From positions 45,014 to 109,013 of the forward strand of contig JAHHSN010000002.1 in assembly GCA_020025195.1 (NCBI GenBank): DNA of 64,000 nt, read 5' to 3'. Source of the stretch: Angelakisella sp. Its GTDB lineage: Bacteria > Bacillota > Clostridia > Oscillospirales > Ruminococcaceae. The notes under the pieces were generated by a model. It worked only from the letters and a program-made list of their open reading frames with translations, was not told where the DNA came from and made no database searches. Both the position numbers and the translations under genes were made by a program. Each line of letters opens with the position of its first letter. Position 1 is the first letter of the stretch. Below are positions 1-8,254 of this stretch, one piece after another.

Positions 1-1
1 C

Positions 2-181
2 TTTTCCGGTGAGCAGCTGGACGAGTTCCTTCGCAGTTACCGGGAGGCCAAGCTGGTGCCCATCGCCCTTAAGGCGGTGCTGACCCCGGCCAATTCCGGC
101 TGGAACTCTCTGCAGCTTCATAAGGAGCTGAACCGTGAGCACGCCGAGATGCAGCGTCAGGTGACGGCCCGCAGGAACTGA
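2..181 (+). CDS. DUF3783 domain protein (C-terminal part only)
   Basis: The gene enters from the left edge and its last 59 codons are visible, ending in TGA. The sequence shows the pattern I associate with DUF3783: a short helix (FSGEQLDEFLRSYRE), then KAVLTPANSGWNSLQLHKEL and a final EH-rich helix. No biochemical function is known for this family, which is common in Clostridia. A strong terminator follows about 50 nt downstream, so this is the last gene of its transcript. The family assignment is from memory of the motif. Confidence 0.7.
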   Translation, partial: FSGEQLDEFLRSYREAKLVPIALKAVLTPANSGWNSLQLHKELNREHAEMQRQVTARRN

Positions 182-230
182 ATCCGGCCATGCGGGAAAG
201 GGCTTTTGCCGGCCGAAACCAGAATAGGGA

Positions 231-281
231 TCCGAGATGGGGGGTACGGTAAATCCGGTACGCCCCATTTCGGATTTTTTT
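231..281 (+). terminator. Rho-independent terminator
   Basis: A long near-perfect stem (left arm begins TCCGAGATGGGG, right arm is CCCCATTTCGGA) is followed by seven T residues. It ends the transcript of the DUF3783 gene. Confidence 0.85.
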
Positions 282-331
282 AGGATATGCCCTCCTTGGG
301 GCGGCGGGGTTATTACAGCGGGGGAGAGGAC

Positions 332-373
332 AAAAGAAAAACGCCGACGGGGAAGTCCCAATCGGCGTTATTT
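332..373 (-). terminator. Terminator of the rubrerythrin gene
   Basis: ACGCCGA and TCGGCGT arms lie either side of a short loop. An A-run on the plus strand at 332-340 becomes the U-tract of the minus-strand transcript. It sits just past the rubrerythrin stop codon. Confidence 0.8.
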
Positions 374-400
374 TTGTATTATGCGCTAAGCGTTAAACTC

Positions 401-934
401 TTAGTAGTTCTCCTTGCGAACCTCGAAGAAGCTCTTGGGATGAGCGCAGACGGGGCAGACCTCGGGAGCGGTTTTGCCCATGACGAGATGTCCGCAGTTG
501 CGGCACTCCCACATGGTCTCCTCGCCCTTGGCAAAGACCTGCTGCATCTCGATGTTCTTGAGCAGAGCGCGATATCTTTCCTCATGAGCCTTCTCGATGG
601 CGGCTACTGCGCGGAACTGGAACGCCAGCTTCGCAAAGCCTTCCTCCTCGGCTTCCTTGGCAAAGGTGTCATACATATCGGTCCACTCGTAGTTCTCGCC
701 CTCAGCGGCAGCCTGGAGGTTCTTGGCGGTGTCGCCCAGTTCGCCCAGCGCCTTGAACCAGAGCTTGGCATGCTCTTTCTCATTGTTGGCGGTCTGCTCG
801 AAGATAGCGGCGATCTGCTCATAGCCTTCCTTCTTGGCTACGCTTGCAAAGTAAGTATACTTGTTGCGGGCCTGAGATTCACCCGCGAATGCGGTCATGA
901 GGTTTTTTTCGGTTCTAGATCCTTTGAGTTCCAT
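401..934 (-). CDS. rbr: Rubrerythrin
   Basis: A non-haem di-iron peroxidase that reduces H2O2 in the cytoplasm of anaerobes using electrons from rubredoxin or NADH-dependent reductases. The 177-residue protein has the ferritin-like four-helix domain ([10 protein letters not shown] near the N-terminus, [10 protein letters not shown], then [10 protein letters not shown], which together carry the Glu/His iron ligands). A C-terminal rubredoxin-like centre follows, with CRNCG and CPVC pairs. Length is slightly below the usual 180-195. The start is preceded by AAAGGAG at good spacing. It is a single-gene unit with its own consensus promoter and terminator. The product is clear; what regulates it is not. 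Confidence 0.95.
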   Translation of the reverse strand: MELKGSRTEKNLMTAFAGESQARNKYTYFASVAKKEGYEQIAAIFEQTANNEKEHAKLWFKALGELGDTAKNLQAAAEGENYEWTDMYDTFAKEAEEEGFAKLAFQFRAVAAIEKAHEERYRALLKNIEMQQVFAKGEETMWECRNCGHLVMGKTAPEVCPVCAHPKSFFEVRKENY

Positions 935-984
935 AGAGATAAGTCTCCTTTCAGATTTATAGCATAAGTTTTCTTGCTGAAATC

Positions 985-1013
985 ATAATAACAGGAATGA
1001 TTCCTAAAGTCAA
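985..1013 (-). promoter_or_regulatory. Promoter of rbr with a palindrome in the spacer
   Basis: On the minus strand, TTGACT (1008-1013) and TATTAT (985-990) are separated by exactly 17 nt. The spacer holds a perfect 13-bp palindrome, AGGAATCATTCCT (993-1005), which is a likely repressor site given its position between the two promoter elements. It does not match the PerR box I know. Confidence 0.75.
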
Positions 1014-1090
1014 GCCTATTTTTCAACTTTTCTCCTAAAATTTGAAAAATGGAATTTTATTCGGGATGCGTTTACCCGCCGCACCATCCA

Positions 1091-1099
1091 TGGTATAAT
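1091..1099 (+). promoter_or_regulatory. Extended -10 promoter of the phosphatase-EFR1 unit
   Basis: TGGTATAAT forms an extended -10 element about 48 nt before the phosphatase start. I see no good -35 hexamer at the right distance, as is common for extended -10 promoters. Confidence 0.6.
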
Positions 1100-1146
1100 A
1101 AAAAAGTTATTTTAACCCCAAAAACAGAAAAACAGTGAGGATTAGC

Positions 1147-1608
1147 ATGACCAAAATTTTATTTGTATGTTCCGGCAACATCTGCCGCAGCCCTATGGCG
1201 GAGTTCGTCTTTAAGGATTTGGTGCGCAAGGCCCATCGAGAAGGGCAGTTCCAGATCGAATCCGCGGGCACTACCGTTTATGCGCCGCAAAGCCCGGTAC
1301 ATGAGGGGACCCGCCGCAAGCTCCGTGCCGTGGGCGTCCCCTGCGAAAAGCGCGGCTCCCGTCCGGTCGTTTCCTCCGATTATGAGGAGTTCGATTATCT
1401 GGTGGGGATGGAGCGCTGTCATGTGGATGCCATGCGCCGTCTCTTTGGCGGCGACCCGGAGGGCAAGCTCATCCGGATGCTGGACTTTACCGGACACCCC
1501 GGGGACATTGATGACCCGTGGTACACCGGCGACTTTGATGCCTCCTATCGGGATATTTTGAAGGGTGGGGAAGCCCTCCTCCGCCATATCCTCGAAGAAA
1601 AGAAATAA
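1147..1608 (+). CDS. Low-molecular-weight protein tyrosine phosphatase
   Basis: Removes phosphate from phosphotyrosine (or phosphoarginine, as in the YwlE branch) by a cysteinyl-phosphate mechanism in the cytoplasm. The P-loop CSGNICRSP lies at the very N-terminus (Cys8, Arg14), and the general-acid DDPW motif is near residue 125. Length is normal at about 153 residues. I chose the ATG at 1147 because GTGAGG just upstream serves as its ribosome site; a GTG at 1135 is the only other option and would overlap that site. EFR1 follows after 23 nt, so the two are probably co-transcribed. The sequence does not tell whether its targets are tyrosine or arginine phosphates. Confidence 0.9.
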   Translation: MTKILFVCSGNICRSPMAEFVFKDLVRKAHREGQFQIESAGTTVYAPQSPVHEGTRRKLRAVGVPCEKRGSRPVVSSDYEEFDYLVGMERCHVDAMRRLFGGDPEGKLIRMLDFTGHPGDIDDPWYTGDFDASYRDILKGGEALLRHILEEKK

Positions 1609-1631
1609 GCTTCAGAAAGGAAGGGGAAACC

Positions 1632-2402
1632 ATGATCCTCTATTTTTCCGGGACAGGAAACAGCCGTTACGCGGCGCTTTGCCTCGCACGTCTTTTGGAG
1701 GACGAGGCGGTGGATGTGACGATGGAACTTAAAAACGCGGGGACGCTTCGGTTCCATTCGGAAAAGCCCTATGTTTTTGTTTCCCCGACCTATGCCTGGC
1801 GGATCCCGCGGGTCTTTGAGGCGTTCCTGAAGGAGACGACCCTGGAGGGGGCCCGCCGCGCCTATTTTGTTATGACCTGCGGCTCGGAGATTGGGGACGC
1901 CGGCTCCTATCTCCAAAAGCTCACCGCGGAGCTGGGCCTTGAATATGCCGGTGTGGCGTCCGTTCGCATGGCGGAAAATTACCTTGCCCTCTTTGAGACC
2001 CCCGACCGGGAGACCACCGAACGCCTCACCCGCGCGGCGGGGCGGCGGACGCTCCCGCCCATTGCCGAAACCATAAAGAAAGGCGGCACGCTGACGCCGC
2101 CCAAGTCCGGCGTCATGGGCTTTTTCATGAGCCACCTCATCAATCCCGTATTCTATCCCCTCATCGTGAAGGCAAAGCCCTTCTGGGTGGAGAAGGAGCG
2201 GTGCGTCGGCTGTGGTCTCTGCGAAAAGCGCTGCCCCTTGGGGAACATCCGCCTGACCGCGGGTGTTCCGGTTTGGGGACGGGACTGCACCCACTGCATG
2301 GCGTGCATTGGCGGCTGTCCCACCCGGGCCATTGAGTACGGAAAGGTTACCAAAAAGAGAAACCGCGTCTGGAATGTAGCGGTGCCGGAGGAGGAGCCGT
2401 AA
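1632..2402 (+). CDS. EFR1-family flavodoxin/ferredoxin fusion
   Basis: A 256-residue electron-transfer protein. The N-terminal flavodoxin-like domain starts with the FMN phosphate loop YFSGTGNSRYAA (residues 4-15). The C-terminus carries two [4Fe-4S] binding sets: Cys191/194/197/201 and Cys219/222/225/229, each followed by Pro. This matches the EFR1 family of Clostridia and methanogens, whose partners are mostly unknown. It would shuttle low-potential electrons in the cytoplasm. It shares a transcript with the phosphatase and ends at a bidirectional terminator. Confidence 0.85.
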   Translation: MILYFSGTGNSRYAALCLARLLEDEAVDVTMELKNAGTLRFHSEKPYVFVSPTYAWRIPRVFEAFLKETTLEGARRAYFVMTCGSEIGDAGSYLQKLTAELGLEYAGVASVRMAENYLALFETPDRETTERLTRAAGRRTLPPIAETIKKGGTLTPPKSGVMGFFMSHLINPVFYPLIVKAKPFWVEKERCVGCGLCEKRCPLGNIRLTAGVPVWGRDCTHCMACIGGCPTRAIEYGKVTKKRNRVWNVAVPEEEP

Positions 2403-2417
2403 GCCCTTTCCAAGCAA

Positions 2418-2447
2418 TAAAAAAGGATGGCGCAGGCCATCCTTTTT
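2418..2447. terminator. Bidirectional terminator
   Basis: AAAAAGGATGGC and GCCATCCTTTTT arms around a GCAG loop serve the plus-strand EFR1 gene and the converging minus-strand gene that ends at 2465. Confidence 0.85.
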
Positions 2448-2464
2448 GCTTTTGTGCGGTCAGT

Positions 2465-2908
2465 TCAGTTCACGCCCTCCCGGAAGGAAAGTCCCTCCAT
2501 GGCGGCAATATCCGGCAGAAGGGACTTCATGCTTTCCGAAGGATGATACACCGCAAGATAGATGCAGTCCCAATCGCAGACGAGAAGACTTTCCTCCTCC
2601 GGGAACAGAACGGTGAGCGTCCCGGAGTGGTTCTCCATCAGCCGGTAGACGGCGCGTGACACCGTGCCGGGGGAGGGACGGTCATGCCAGCCGTCCCAGA
2701 GGATCTCGGTATGGAAGTAGCACATCAGCTTGAGTATCACATTGACGAAATGCTCTCCCAGCGCGTTGCGGCGGTTGCTGTTGAGGAAGTAATGCTCCAC
2801 CTCAAAGAACTGCCCGTCGGAATCCGCCGGCACCTGCCGCGGCAGAAGGTCGAGGACATAGCATTGCTGTTCCAGTAAACGGTCAATCTGTTCGTCTCTT
2901 TTATCCAT
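2465..2908 (-). CDS. Hypothetical protein, 147 residues
   Basis: I do not recognise this protein. It is soluble, acidic and Trp/His-rich in the middle (MCYFHTEILWDGWHDRPSPG), with no signal peptide or membrane segment. The ATG start at 2908 sits 8 nt after GGGAGG, which makes it better than a GTG three codons upstream. Coding evidence is the ribosome site, normal codon use and a shared terminator. It stands alone between EFR1 and the carbonic anhydrase gene, with about 95 nt on its upstream side. Confidence 0.7.
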   Translation of the reverse strand: MDKRDEQIDRLLEQQCYVLDLLPRQVPADSDGQFFEVEHYFLNSNRRNALGEHFVNVILKLMCYFHTEILWDGWHDRPSPGTVSRAVYRLMENHSGTLTVLFPEEESLLVCDWDCIYLAVYHPSESMKSLLPDIAAMEGLSFREGVN

Positions 2909-3004
2909 GGATAACACCTCCCAATTCTAAATGAAAAGCGCGTATAACGTCCCGCAAAGCCGTTGCGGGAGTGGAAACAGAGAACGCAGGCAAAAGGAGG
3001 ACGG

Positions 3005-3526
3005 TCAGTCCTTTCGGGTGGCATTTTCGCGGTGCAGTTTCGCCAGCTTCTCATAGAGGTGGGCGTTCTTTATATTCCCCTCCACCTGCACGGAATAGAT
3101 CTCTGCCACCGCCTCCGCGGGACAGCCGACAATGAGGGAGCCCTCCGGGAAGCGGGAGCCCGCCGTCACCAGAGCATTGGCCCCGACGATGCAGTTGGCG
3201 CCGATGACTGCGCCGTTCAGAATGGTGGCGTTCATGCCGATGAGGGAATTGTTTCCGATGGTAGAGCCGTGGATCACTGCGTTATGACCCACCGAAACGC
3301 CGTCGCCGATCACGATGGGGGCGCCCTCATCGCTGTGCAGGGTGACGTTATCCTGTATATTGGAGCCCTCCCCGATGGTGATGGAGTCAAGGTCACCCCG
3401 CACTGCGGCGCTGTACCAGACCGAGCTTCCCCGGCCGATGGTGACGTCGCCCACAACGGCGGCGCTTTCCGCCACAAAAACATCGGGGGCCAGAGCGGGG
3501 ACTTTGGAACCGAGAGAGAGAACCAT
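3005..3526 (-). CDS. Gamma-class carbonic anhydrase family protein
   Basis: A left-handed beta-helix hexapeptide-repeat protein of 173 residues, the normal length. The three zinc-ligand histidines of the family are present: His64 (NVTLHSD), His81 (SVGHNA) and His86 (VIHG). The family interconverts CO2 and bicarbonate, although many bacterial YrdA/PaaY-type members show little activity, so the physiological role is uncertain. The ATG follows AGAGG at normal spacing. It is monocistronic as far as I can see. Confidence 0.9.
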   Translation of the reverse strand: MVLSLGSKVPALAPDVFVAESAAVVGDVTIGRGSSVWYSAAVRGDLDSITIGEGSNIQDNVTLHSDEGAPIVIGDGVSVGHNAVIHGSTIGNNSLIGMNATILNGAVIGANCIVGANALVTAGSRFPEGSLIVGCPAEAVAEIYSVQVEGNIKNAHLYEKLAKLHRENATRKD

Positions 3527-3658
3527 TTTGTGTACCTCTTTTCAAAAATATAGCTTATTTCGATTATACTATGACGGATGGCAGGCCGTCAATGCGCAAT
3601 ATTGACGTAGAAATGCCCTTGCTTTTTGGCAAAAAGAATGGCGAACGGCTTCCAAATC

Positions 3659-3667
3659 TGCTATAAT
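3659..3667 (+). promoter_or_regulatory. Extended -10 promoter of ndk
   Basis: TGCTATAAT lies about 43 nt upstream of the ndk start. No clear -35 is visible. Confidence 0.6.
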
Positions 3668-3709
3668 AGAGGTACCAACTTAAAAATTACAAGGAGTGTA
3701 TCAGAAACC

Positions 3710-4114
3710 ATGGCTATGGAAAGAACCTATATCATGCTGAAGCCCGACTGCCTGAAGCGCGGTCTCATGGGCGAGGTCATTTCCCGCATCGAGCACAAGA
3801 ACTACAAGATCGTCGACGCCAAGATGATGACCCTCGACGAGCCGATCCTTCGTGAGCACTATGCCCACATCGCGGACAAGCCCTTCTTCCCCGAGATCGT
3901 TTCCTACATGACCTCCGGCCCCGTTCTCGCGATGATCGTAGAGGGCGACAACGCCGTCAAGGGCATGCGCATCATCATGGGCGCCACCAAGTTTGAGGAG
4001 GCCGCCGCCGGCACCATCCGCGGAGACTTTGCTTCCTGCACCGCCGAGAACCTCATCCACGGCTCCGACTCTGTGGAGAACGCTGAGATCGAGATCAAGC
4101 GCTTCTTCGGCTGA
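3710..4114 (+). CDS. ndk: Nucleoside diphosphate kinase
   Basis: Transfers the gamma-phosphate of ATP to nucleoside diphosphates through a phospho-histidine. The 134-residue protein begins MERTYIMLKPD, which is the family N-terminus. It carries the active-site motif LIHGSDSVENAEIEI with catalytic His117. The start at 3710 follows AAGGAGTG; a longer in-frame extension upstream has no ribosome site and no homology. The gene is monocistronic, with its own promoter and terminator. Codon use is strongly biased, suggesting high expression. Confidence 0.96.
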   Translation: MAMERTYIMLKPDCLKRGLMGEVISRIEHKNYKIVDAKMMTLDEPILREHYAHIADKPFFPEIVSYMTSGPVLAMIVEGDNAVKGMRIIMGATKFEEAAAGTIRGDFASCTAENLIHGSDSVENAEIEIKRFFG

Positions 4115-4137
4115 TTTTTATAAGCAAACCGAAAAAA

Positions 4138-4181
4138 GAGAGAGAGACTCGTCCCCCAAAAAGGGAGCGAGCCTCTTTTTT
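4138..4181 (+). terminator. Terminator of ndk
   Basis: A stem pairing GAGACTCGTCCC with GGGAGCGAGCCTC is followed by six T residues. Confidence 0.8.
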
Positions 4182-4190
4182 ATGCCATCA

Positions 4191-4218
4191 TACAAAAAGA
4201 GCCGCCCCGAAGGACGAC
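4191..4218 (-). terminator. Terminator of the butyrate operon
   Basis: On the minus strand GTCGTCC-TTCG-GGGCGGC forms a 7-bp stem capped by a UUCG tetraloop, then TCTTTTTG. It lies about 30 nt after the etfA stop. Confidence 0.8.
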
Positions 4219-4246
4219 CCTTTCTGCAATTTAAGGAAACACAAAC

Positions 4247-5347
4247 TTATTTCTTCAGAGCCTTGATGGCGTCGATCATCATGGGAACGACCTTGAAGAG
4301 GTCGCCGCAGATGCCGTAGTCAGCAGTCTGGAAGATGGGAGCGGTCTCGTTCTTGTTGACCGCGATGATGCACTCGGAGTCGCTCATGCCGGCCAGGTGC
4401 TGGATGGCACCGGAGATACCGAGAGCTACATAGATCTTGGGACGAACGGTCTTACCGGTCTGACCGACCTGATGGTCGGCAGAGAGCCAGCCGGCGTCCA
4501 CAGCAGCACGGGAGCCGCCGACAACGCCGCCGCCGAAGGCCTCAGCCAGCTCTTCGGCCAGCTTGATGCCGCCTTCCACGTCCTTGCTGATGCCACGGCC
4601 GACGGAGACGATAACATCGGCGCCGGAGAGGTCAACCAGCTCCTTGGCGGCCTTGACGATCTCCACGATCTCGGTCTTGAGGTCGGAGGCGTCGAGGGTC
4701 ACCGCATACTTCTCAACAACGACCTTGTCAGCCTTGGCCTGGTCGAAGGGAGCCTTCTGCATAACGCCGGGACGAACGGTGGACATCTGGGGACGGAAGC
4801 GGGGGCAGATGATGGTAGCCATCAGGTGGCCGCCGAAGGCGGGACGGGTCATCTTCAGATGAGTGCCCTCGTCGAACTTCATGTTGTCCACGTCCATGGT
4901 GGAGGTGGTCTTCAGGAAGGCCTTGTATTTCTCGACGTCAACGTCCAGATGGGTGCAGTCCGCGGTCAGACCGGTGTGCAGACGAGCCGCGCAGCGGGGG
5001 CCGAGGTCACGGCCGATGTTGGTCGCGCCGATCAGCATGATCTCGGGCTTCTTCTCCATAACGACATCGCAGATGACCTTGGAGTAGGCGTCGGTGGTGT
5101 AATCCTTGAGCAGGGGATGCTCACAAACGATGATGCGGTCAGCGCCGTAGCCGCCCAGCTCCTTCGCGAGGCCCTCCACATGATCGCCAAGCAGGAGACC
5201 GCAGAGCTCAACGCCCAGATCATCGGCCAGCTTGCGGCCCTCGGAGATCAGTTCAAAATCGGTGGGCATCAGCTTGCCCTGACGCTGTTCACAGAATACC
5301 CAAACGCCCTTGAAAGCGGAAGGGTCTGTATTCATAAAAGTAGACAT
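4247..5347 (-). CDS. etfA: Electron transfer flavoprotein alpha subunit
   Basis: Pairs with EtfB to carry electrons between NADH, ferredoxin and butyryl-CoA dehydrogenase; in butyrate-producing Clostridia the EtfAB-Bcd complex bifurcates electrons. The C-terminal FAD-binding part is intact: [49 protein letters not shown] and [10 protein letters not shown]. At about 366 residues it is a little longer than typical EtfA because of an N-terminal stretch ([14 protein letters not shown]). I chose the second ATG, 9 nt from AGGAG; the first, two codons upstream, is only 3 nt from it. It is the last gene of the operon, 19 nt after etfB. Confidence 0.95.
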   Translation of the reverse strand: MSTFMNTDPSAFKGVWVFCEQRQGKLMPTDFELISEGRKLADDLGVELCGLLLGDHVEGLAKELGGYGADRIIVCEHPLLKDYTTDAYSKVICDVVMEKKPEIMLIGATNIGRDLGPRCAARLHTGLTADCTHLDVDVEKYKAFLKTTSTMDVDNMKFDEGTHLKMTRPAFGGHLMATIICPRFRPQMSTVRPGVMQKAPFDQAKADKVVVEKYAVTLDASDLKTEIVEIVKAAKELVDLSGADVIVSVGRGISKDVEGGIKLAEELAEAFGGGVVGGSRAAVDAGWLSADHQVGQTGKTVRPKIYVALGISGAIQHLAGMSDSECIIAVNKNETAPIFQTADYGICGDLFKVVPMMIDAIKALKK

Positions 5348-5366
5348 AGTCATTTTCTCCTTTCTA

Positions 5367-6167
5367 TCAGATGATGTGTTTGGCAGCGAGCAGCTCAGCG
5401 AGCTTCTCGGCGGTTGCCTTGTCGGCGCCTTCCAGCATCATGCCGGCGCCCTTCTGAGGAGGAGTAAAGGACTTGTATACATTGGTGGGAGAACCCTTAA
5501 GACCGATGGTGTCCAGCTCGACCAGCGGATCGTCCTTCAGAGTGTCGAAGTTGTAGACCTCCAGGGGCTTCTCATAGCACTCAAAGATCCCGCTGACGTT
5601 CATGTACCGGGGAGCGTTAAGCTCCTTGATGCAGGTGAGCAGGCAGGGAGTCTGGGTCTTGATGGTCATGTAGCCGTCTTCCAGCATTCTCTTGCAGATG
5701 ACCTTGTTGCCGTCCATCTCGATGTCGGCGACATAGGTGATCTGGGGGATATCCAGCTTCTCGGCGATCTGAGGACCGACCTGAGCGGTATCGCCGTCGA
5801 TGGCCTGACGGCCGCAGAAGACGATGTCTCCCTCCTCAAGGCCGACCTTCTTGATGGCGGCAGCGAGGATCTGGGAGGTAGCGAAGGTATCGGAACCGCC
5901 GAACTCACGGGCGGAAACGAGAACAGCACGGTCGGCACCGCGGGCAAGCAGCTCACGGAGCATCCCCTCAGCAGGAGGAGGACCCATGGAGATGACGACG
6001 ACTTCGCAGCCGGTCTTATCTTTGAGCTCCAGAGCGGCTTCGATGGCGTTCAGGTCATCGGGGTTGGTGATGGTATCCATGGAAGCACGATCCATGGTGC
6101 CGTCTTCTTTAACAGCAACCTTACCGGAGGTATCCGGTACTTGCTTAACACAAACAATGCATTTCAT
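5367..6167 (-). CDS. etfB: Electron transfer flavoprotein beta subunit
   Basis: Partner of EtfA; it binds AMP or, in bifurcating complexes, the FAD where NADH electrons are split. The 266-residue sequence starts MKCIVCVKQVPDTSG and contains CGRQAIDGDTAQVGPQIAEK, the EtfB signature region. It lies between bcd and etfA with gaps under 20 nt on each side, so the three subunits of the Bcd-Etf complex are translated from one message. I cannot prove bifurcation from sequence alone, but the linkage to bcd supports it. Confidence 0.95.
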   Translation of the reverse strand: MKCIVCVKQVPDTSGKVAVKEDGTMDRASMDTITNPDDLNAIEAALELKDKTGCEVVVISMGPPPAEGMLRELLARGADRAVLVSAREFGGSDTFATSQILAAAIKKVGLEEGDIVFCGRQAIDGDTAQVGPQIAEKLDIPQITYVADIEMDGNKVICKRMLEDGYMTIKTQTPCLLTCIKELNAPRYMNVSGIFECYEKPLEVYNFDTLKDDPLVELDTIGLKGSPTNVYKSFTPPQKGAGMMLEGADKATAEKLAELLAAKHII

Positions 6168-6185
6168 AGCGATATACTCCTCCTA

Positions 6186-7349
6186 TCAGTTTACTTTCAG
6201 GTGCGAAGCGATGACCATTCTCTGAACCTCGGAGGTACCCTCGTAGATTTCAGTGATCTTGGCGTCGCGCATCATGCGCTCAACGGGATACTCACGGGTG
6301 TAGCCGTAACCACCGAAGAGCTGTACCGCGCGGCGGGTCACGTCGCTGGCAGCCTCAGCAGCAAACAGCTTCGCCATGGCGGCGTCAACAGAATAGGGAA
6401 CATGCTCGTTCTTCTTCATTGCGGCGGAGTATACAAGGAACTTAGCGGCTTCCATGCGGGTGTGCATATCAGCCAGCTGGAACTGGGTGTTCTGGAACTG
6501 AGAAATGCGGCGGCCGAACTGTACACGCTCGTGGGTGTACTTGATGGCCTCCTCCACAGCGCCCTCGCCGATACCCAGAGCCTGAGCAGCGATACCGATA
6601 CGGCCGCCGTCGAGGGTAGCCATCGCGATATTGAAGCCTTTGCCCTTCTTGCCAAGCAGACGGTCGGCGGGGATGCGGCAGTCTTCCATGATGAGTTCGC
6701 AGGTAGAGGAACCGCGGATACCCATCTTCTTCTCATGCTTACCAACAGAGAAGCCGGGATCGGTGCGCTCTACGATAAAGGCGGAGATCTCCTTGCGGGT
6801 CTTCTTGGGGTTGCGCTTATCAGGAACAATGCCGGTAACGGCAATGATGATGAACACGTTGGCAAAGCCTGCGTTGGTGATGAAGATCTTGGAGCCGTTC
6901 AGCACCCACTCATCGCCATCCAGGACAGCGACGGTCTGCTGACCCTGGGCGTCGGTGCCGGCGCCGGGCTCGGTCAGACCGAACGCGCCGAGCCACTCGC
7001 CGGAGCAGAGCTTGGGCAGATACTTCATCTTCTGCTCCTCGGTGCCGTTCTCAAGGATGGGAGCACAGCAGAGGGAGGTGTGGGCGGAGAGGATAACACC
7101 GGTGGTGCCGCAGACCTTGGAAAGCTCCTCAACAGCCATAACATAGGAGAGAACGTCACCGCCGGCACCGCCGTACTTCTTGGGGATATAGATACCCATC
7201 ATTCCGAGCTTAGCCATCTTTTTGACGGTCTCCTCGGGGAACATTTCTTCCTCATCCACCTGCTCGGCGAGAGGTTTTACTTCATTTTCAGCAAACTCGC
7301 GGAACATTTTCTGCGCCAGAGCCTGCTCTTTGGACAGATTGAAATCCAT
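6186..7349 (-). CDS. bcd: Butyryl-CoA dehydrogenase (short-chain acyl-CoA dehydrogenase)
   Basis: Reduces crotonyl-CoA to butyryl-CoA with an FAD cofactor; in complex with EtfAB the reaction also drives ferredoxin reduction. The 387-residue protein has the acyl-CoA dehydrogenase fold, with FGLTEPGAGTDAQGQ and FITNAGFANVF in the FAD/substrate region and the catalytic Glu in ITEIYEGTSEVQR near the C-terminus. Length is typical. It lies 19 nt after hbd and 18 nt before etfB. The product is clear from context and motifs. Confidence 0.96.
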   Translation of the reverse strand: MDFNLSKEQALAQKMFREFAENEVKPLAEQVDEEEMFPEETVKKMAKLGMMGIYIPKKYGGAGGDVLSYVMAVEELSKVCGTTGVILSAHTSLCCAPILENGTEEQKMKYLPKLCSGEWLGAFGLTEPGAGTDAQGQQTVAVLDGDEWVLNGSKIFITNAGFANVFIIIAVTGIVPDKRNPKKTRKEISAFIVERTDPGFSVGKHEKKMGIRGSSTCELIMEDCRIPADRLLGKKGKGFNIAMATLDGGRIGIAAQALGIGEGAVEEAIKYTHERVQFGRRISQFQNTQFQLADMHTRMEAAKFLVYSAAMKKNEHVPYSVDAAMAKLFAAEAASDVTRRAVQLFGGYGYTREYPVERMMRDAKITEIYEGTSEVQRMVIASHLKVN

Positions 7350-7368
7350 GGTAGATCCTCCTTAACGC

Positions 7369-8208
7369 TTACTTTCTGTAATCATAGAAGCCAATGCCGG
7401 TCTTCTGGCCGAGCTTGCCGCCGCGGACCATCTTGCGGAGCAGCGGATGGGGACGATACTTGTCGTCGCCGGTCTCAGCCTGCAGGACTTCCATGATCGC
7501 GAGGCAAACGTCCAGACCGATGAGGTCGCCCAGAGCGAGCGGGCCCATGGGATGGTTGGCGCCCAGCTTCATCGCGTTATCGATACCCTCAACAGAGGCA
7601 ACGCCATCCGCCAGGATGCCGACCGCTTCGTTGATCATGGGGATCAGGATACGATTAACAACGAAGCCGGCGGCTTCCTCAACCTGTACGGGGGTCTTGC
7701 CGATATCCTCGGAGATCTTCTTGATGGTCTCGACCATCTCAGCGGGGGTGTTAAGACCGGCAATGACTTCCACCAGCTTCATGACAGGAGCGGGGTTAAA
7801 GAAGTGCATACCGATCAGGGGACGATCCAGGCCGGCGCCGATCTCGGTGATGGAGAGGGAAGAGGTGTTGGTCGCGAACATGCACTCGGGCTTGCAGATG
7901 TCCTGCAGCTCCTTGAAGGTCTGCTTCTTGATCTCCATGTTCTCGATGGCAGCCTCAATGACGAGGTCGCAGTCCTTGCAGATGGTCTTGACGCCGGTGG
8001 TGATCTTGGAAACGATCGCGTCAGCAGCGGCCTGCTCCATCTTACCCTTGGCTACACGGCGGTTGAGGCCGCCCTCGATCTTGGCTTTGCCCTTAGCGGC
8101 AAATTCCTCGTTGATGTCGCACAGAAATACTTCATAGCCGTTCGCCTGAGCAAAAGCCTGAGCAATGCCGGAACCCATGGTGCCTGCGCCGATAATACCA
8201 ACTTTCAT
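7369..8208 (-). CDS. hbd: 3-hydroxybutyryl-CoA dehydrogenase
   Basis: Uses NAD(P)H to reduce acetoacetyl-CoA to 3-hydroxybutyryl-CoA. The Rossmann motif [17 protein letters not shown] is at the N-terminus. The catalytic His lies in [16 protein letters not shown], and the C-terminal dimerisation domain ends [14 protein letters not shown]. About 279 residues, the normal bacterial length. Two adjacent ATG codons follow GGAGG; I prefer the second (7-nt spacing). Third gene of the pathway within the operon, after crt. Confidence 0.96.
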   Translation of the reverse strand: MKVGIIGAGTMGSGIAQAFAQANGYEVFLCDINEEFAAKGKAKIEGGLNRRVAKGKMEQAAADAIVSKITTGVKTICKDCDLVIEAAIENMEIKKQTFKELQDICKPECMFATNTSSLSITEIGAGLDRPLIGMHFFNPAPVMKLVEVIAGLNTPAEMVETIKKISEDIGKTPVQVEEAAGFVVNRILIPMINEAVGILADGVASVEGIDNAMKLGANHPMGPLALGDLIGLDVCLAIMEVLQAETGDDKYRPHPLLRKMVRGGKLGQKTGIGFYDYRK

Positions 8209-8254
8209 CATGATACCTCCAAATTAAATATTCAAAATATAAAGTAAACTTATA

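Noticed and set aside
287..967. A plus-strand open frame over the rubrerythrin gene
   Set aside because: It is the mirror of a clear rubrerythrin with promoter and terminator on the minus strand.
5310..7496. A 728-codon plus-strand open frame over etfB and bcd
   Set aside because: Both genes on the other strand have complete catalytic motifs; the antisense product has no domain and no start signal.
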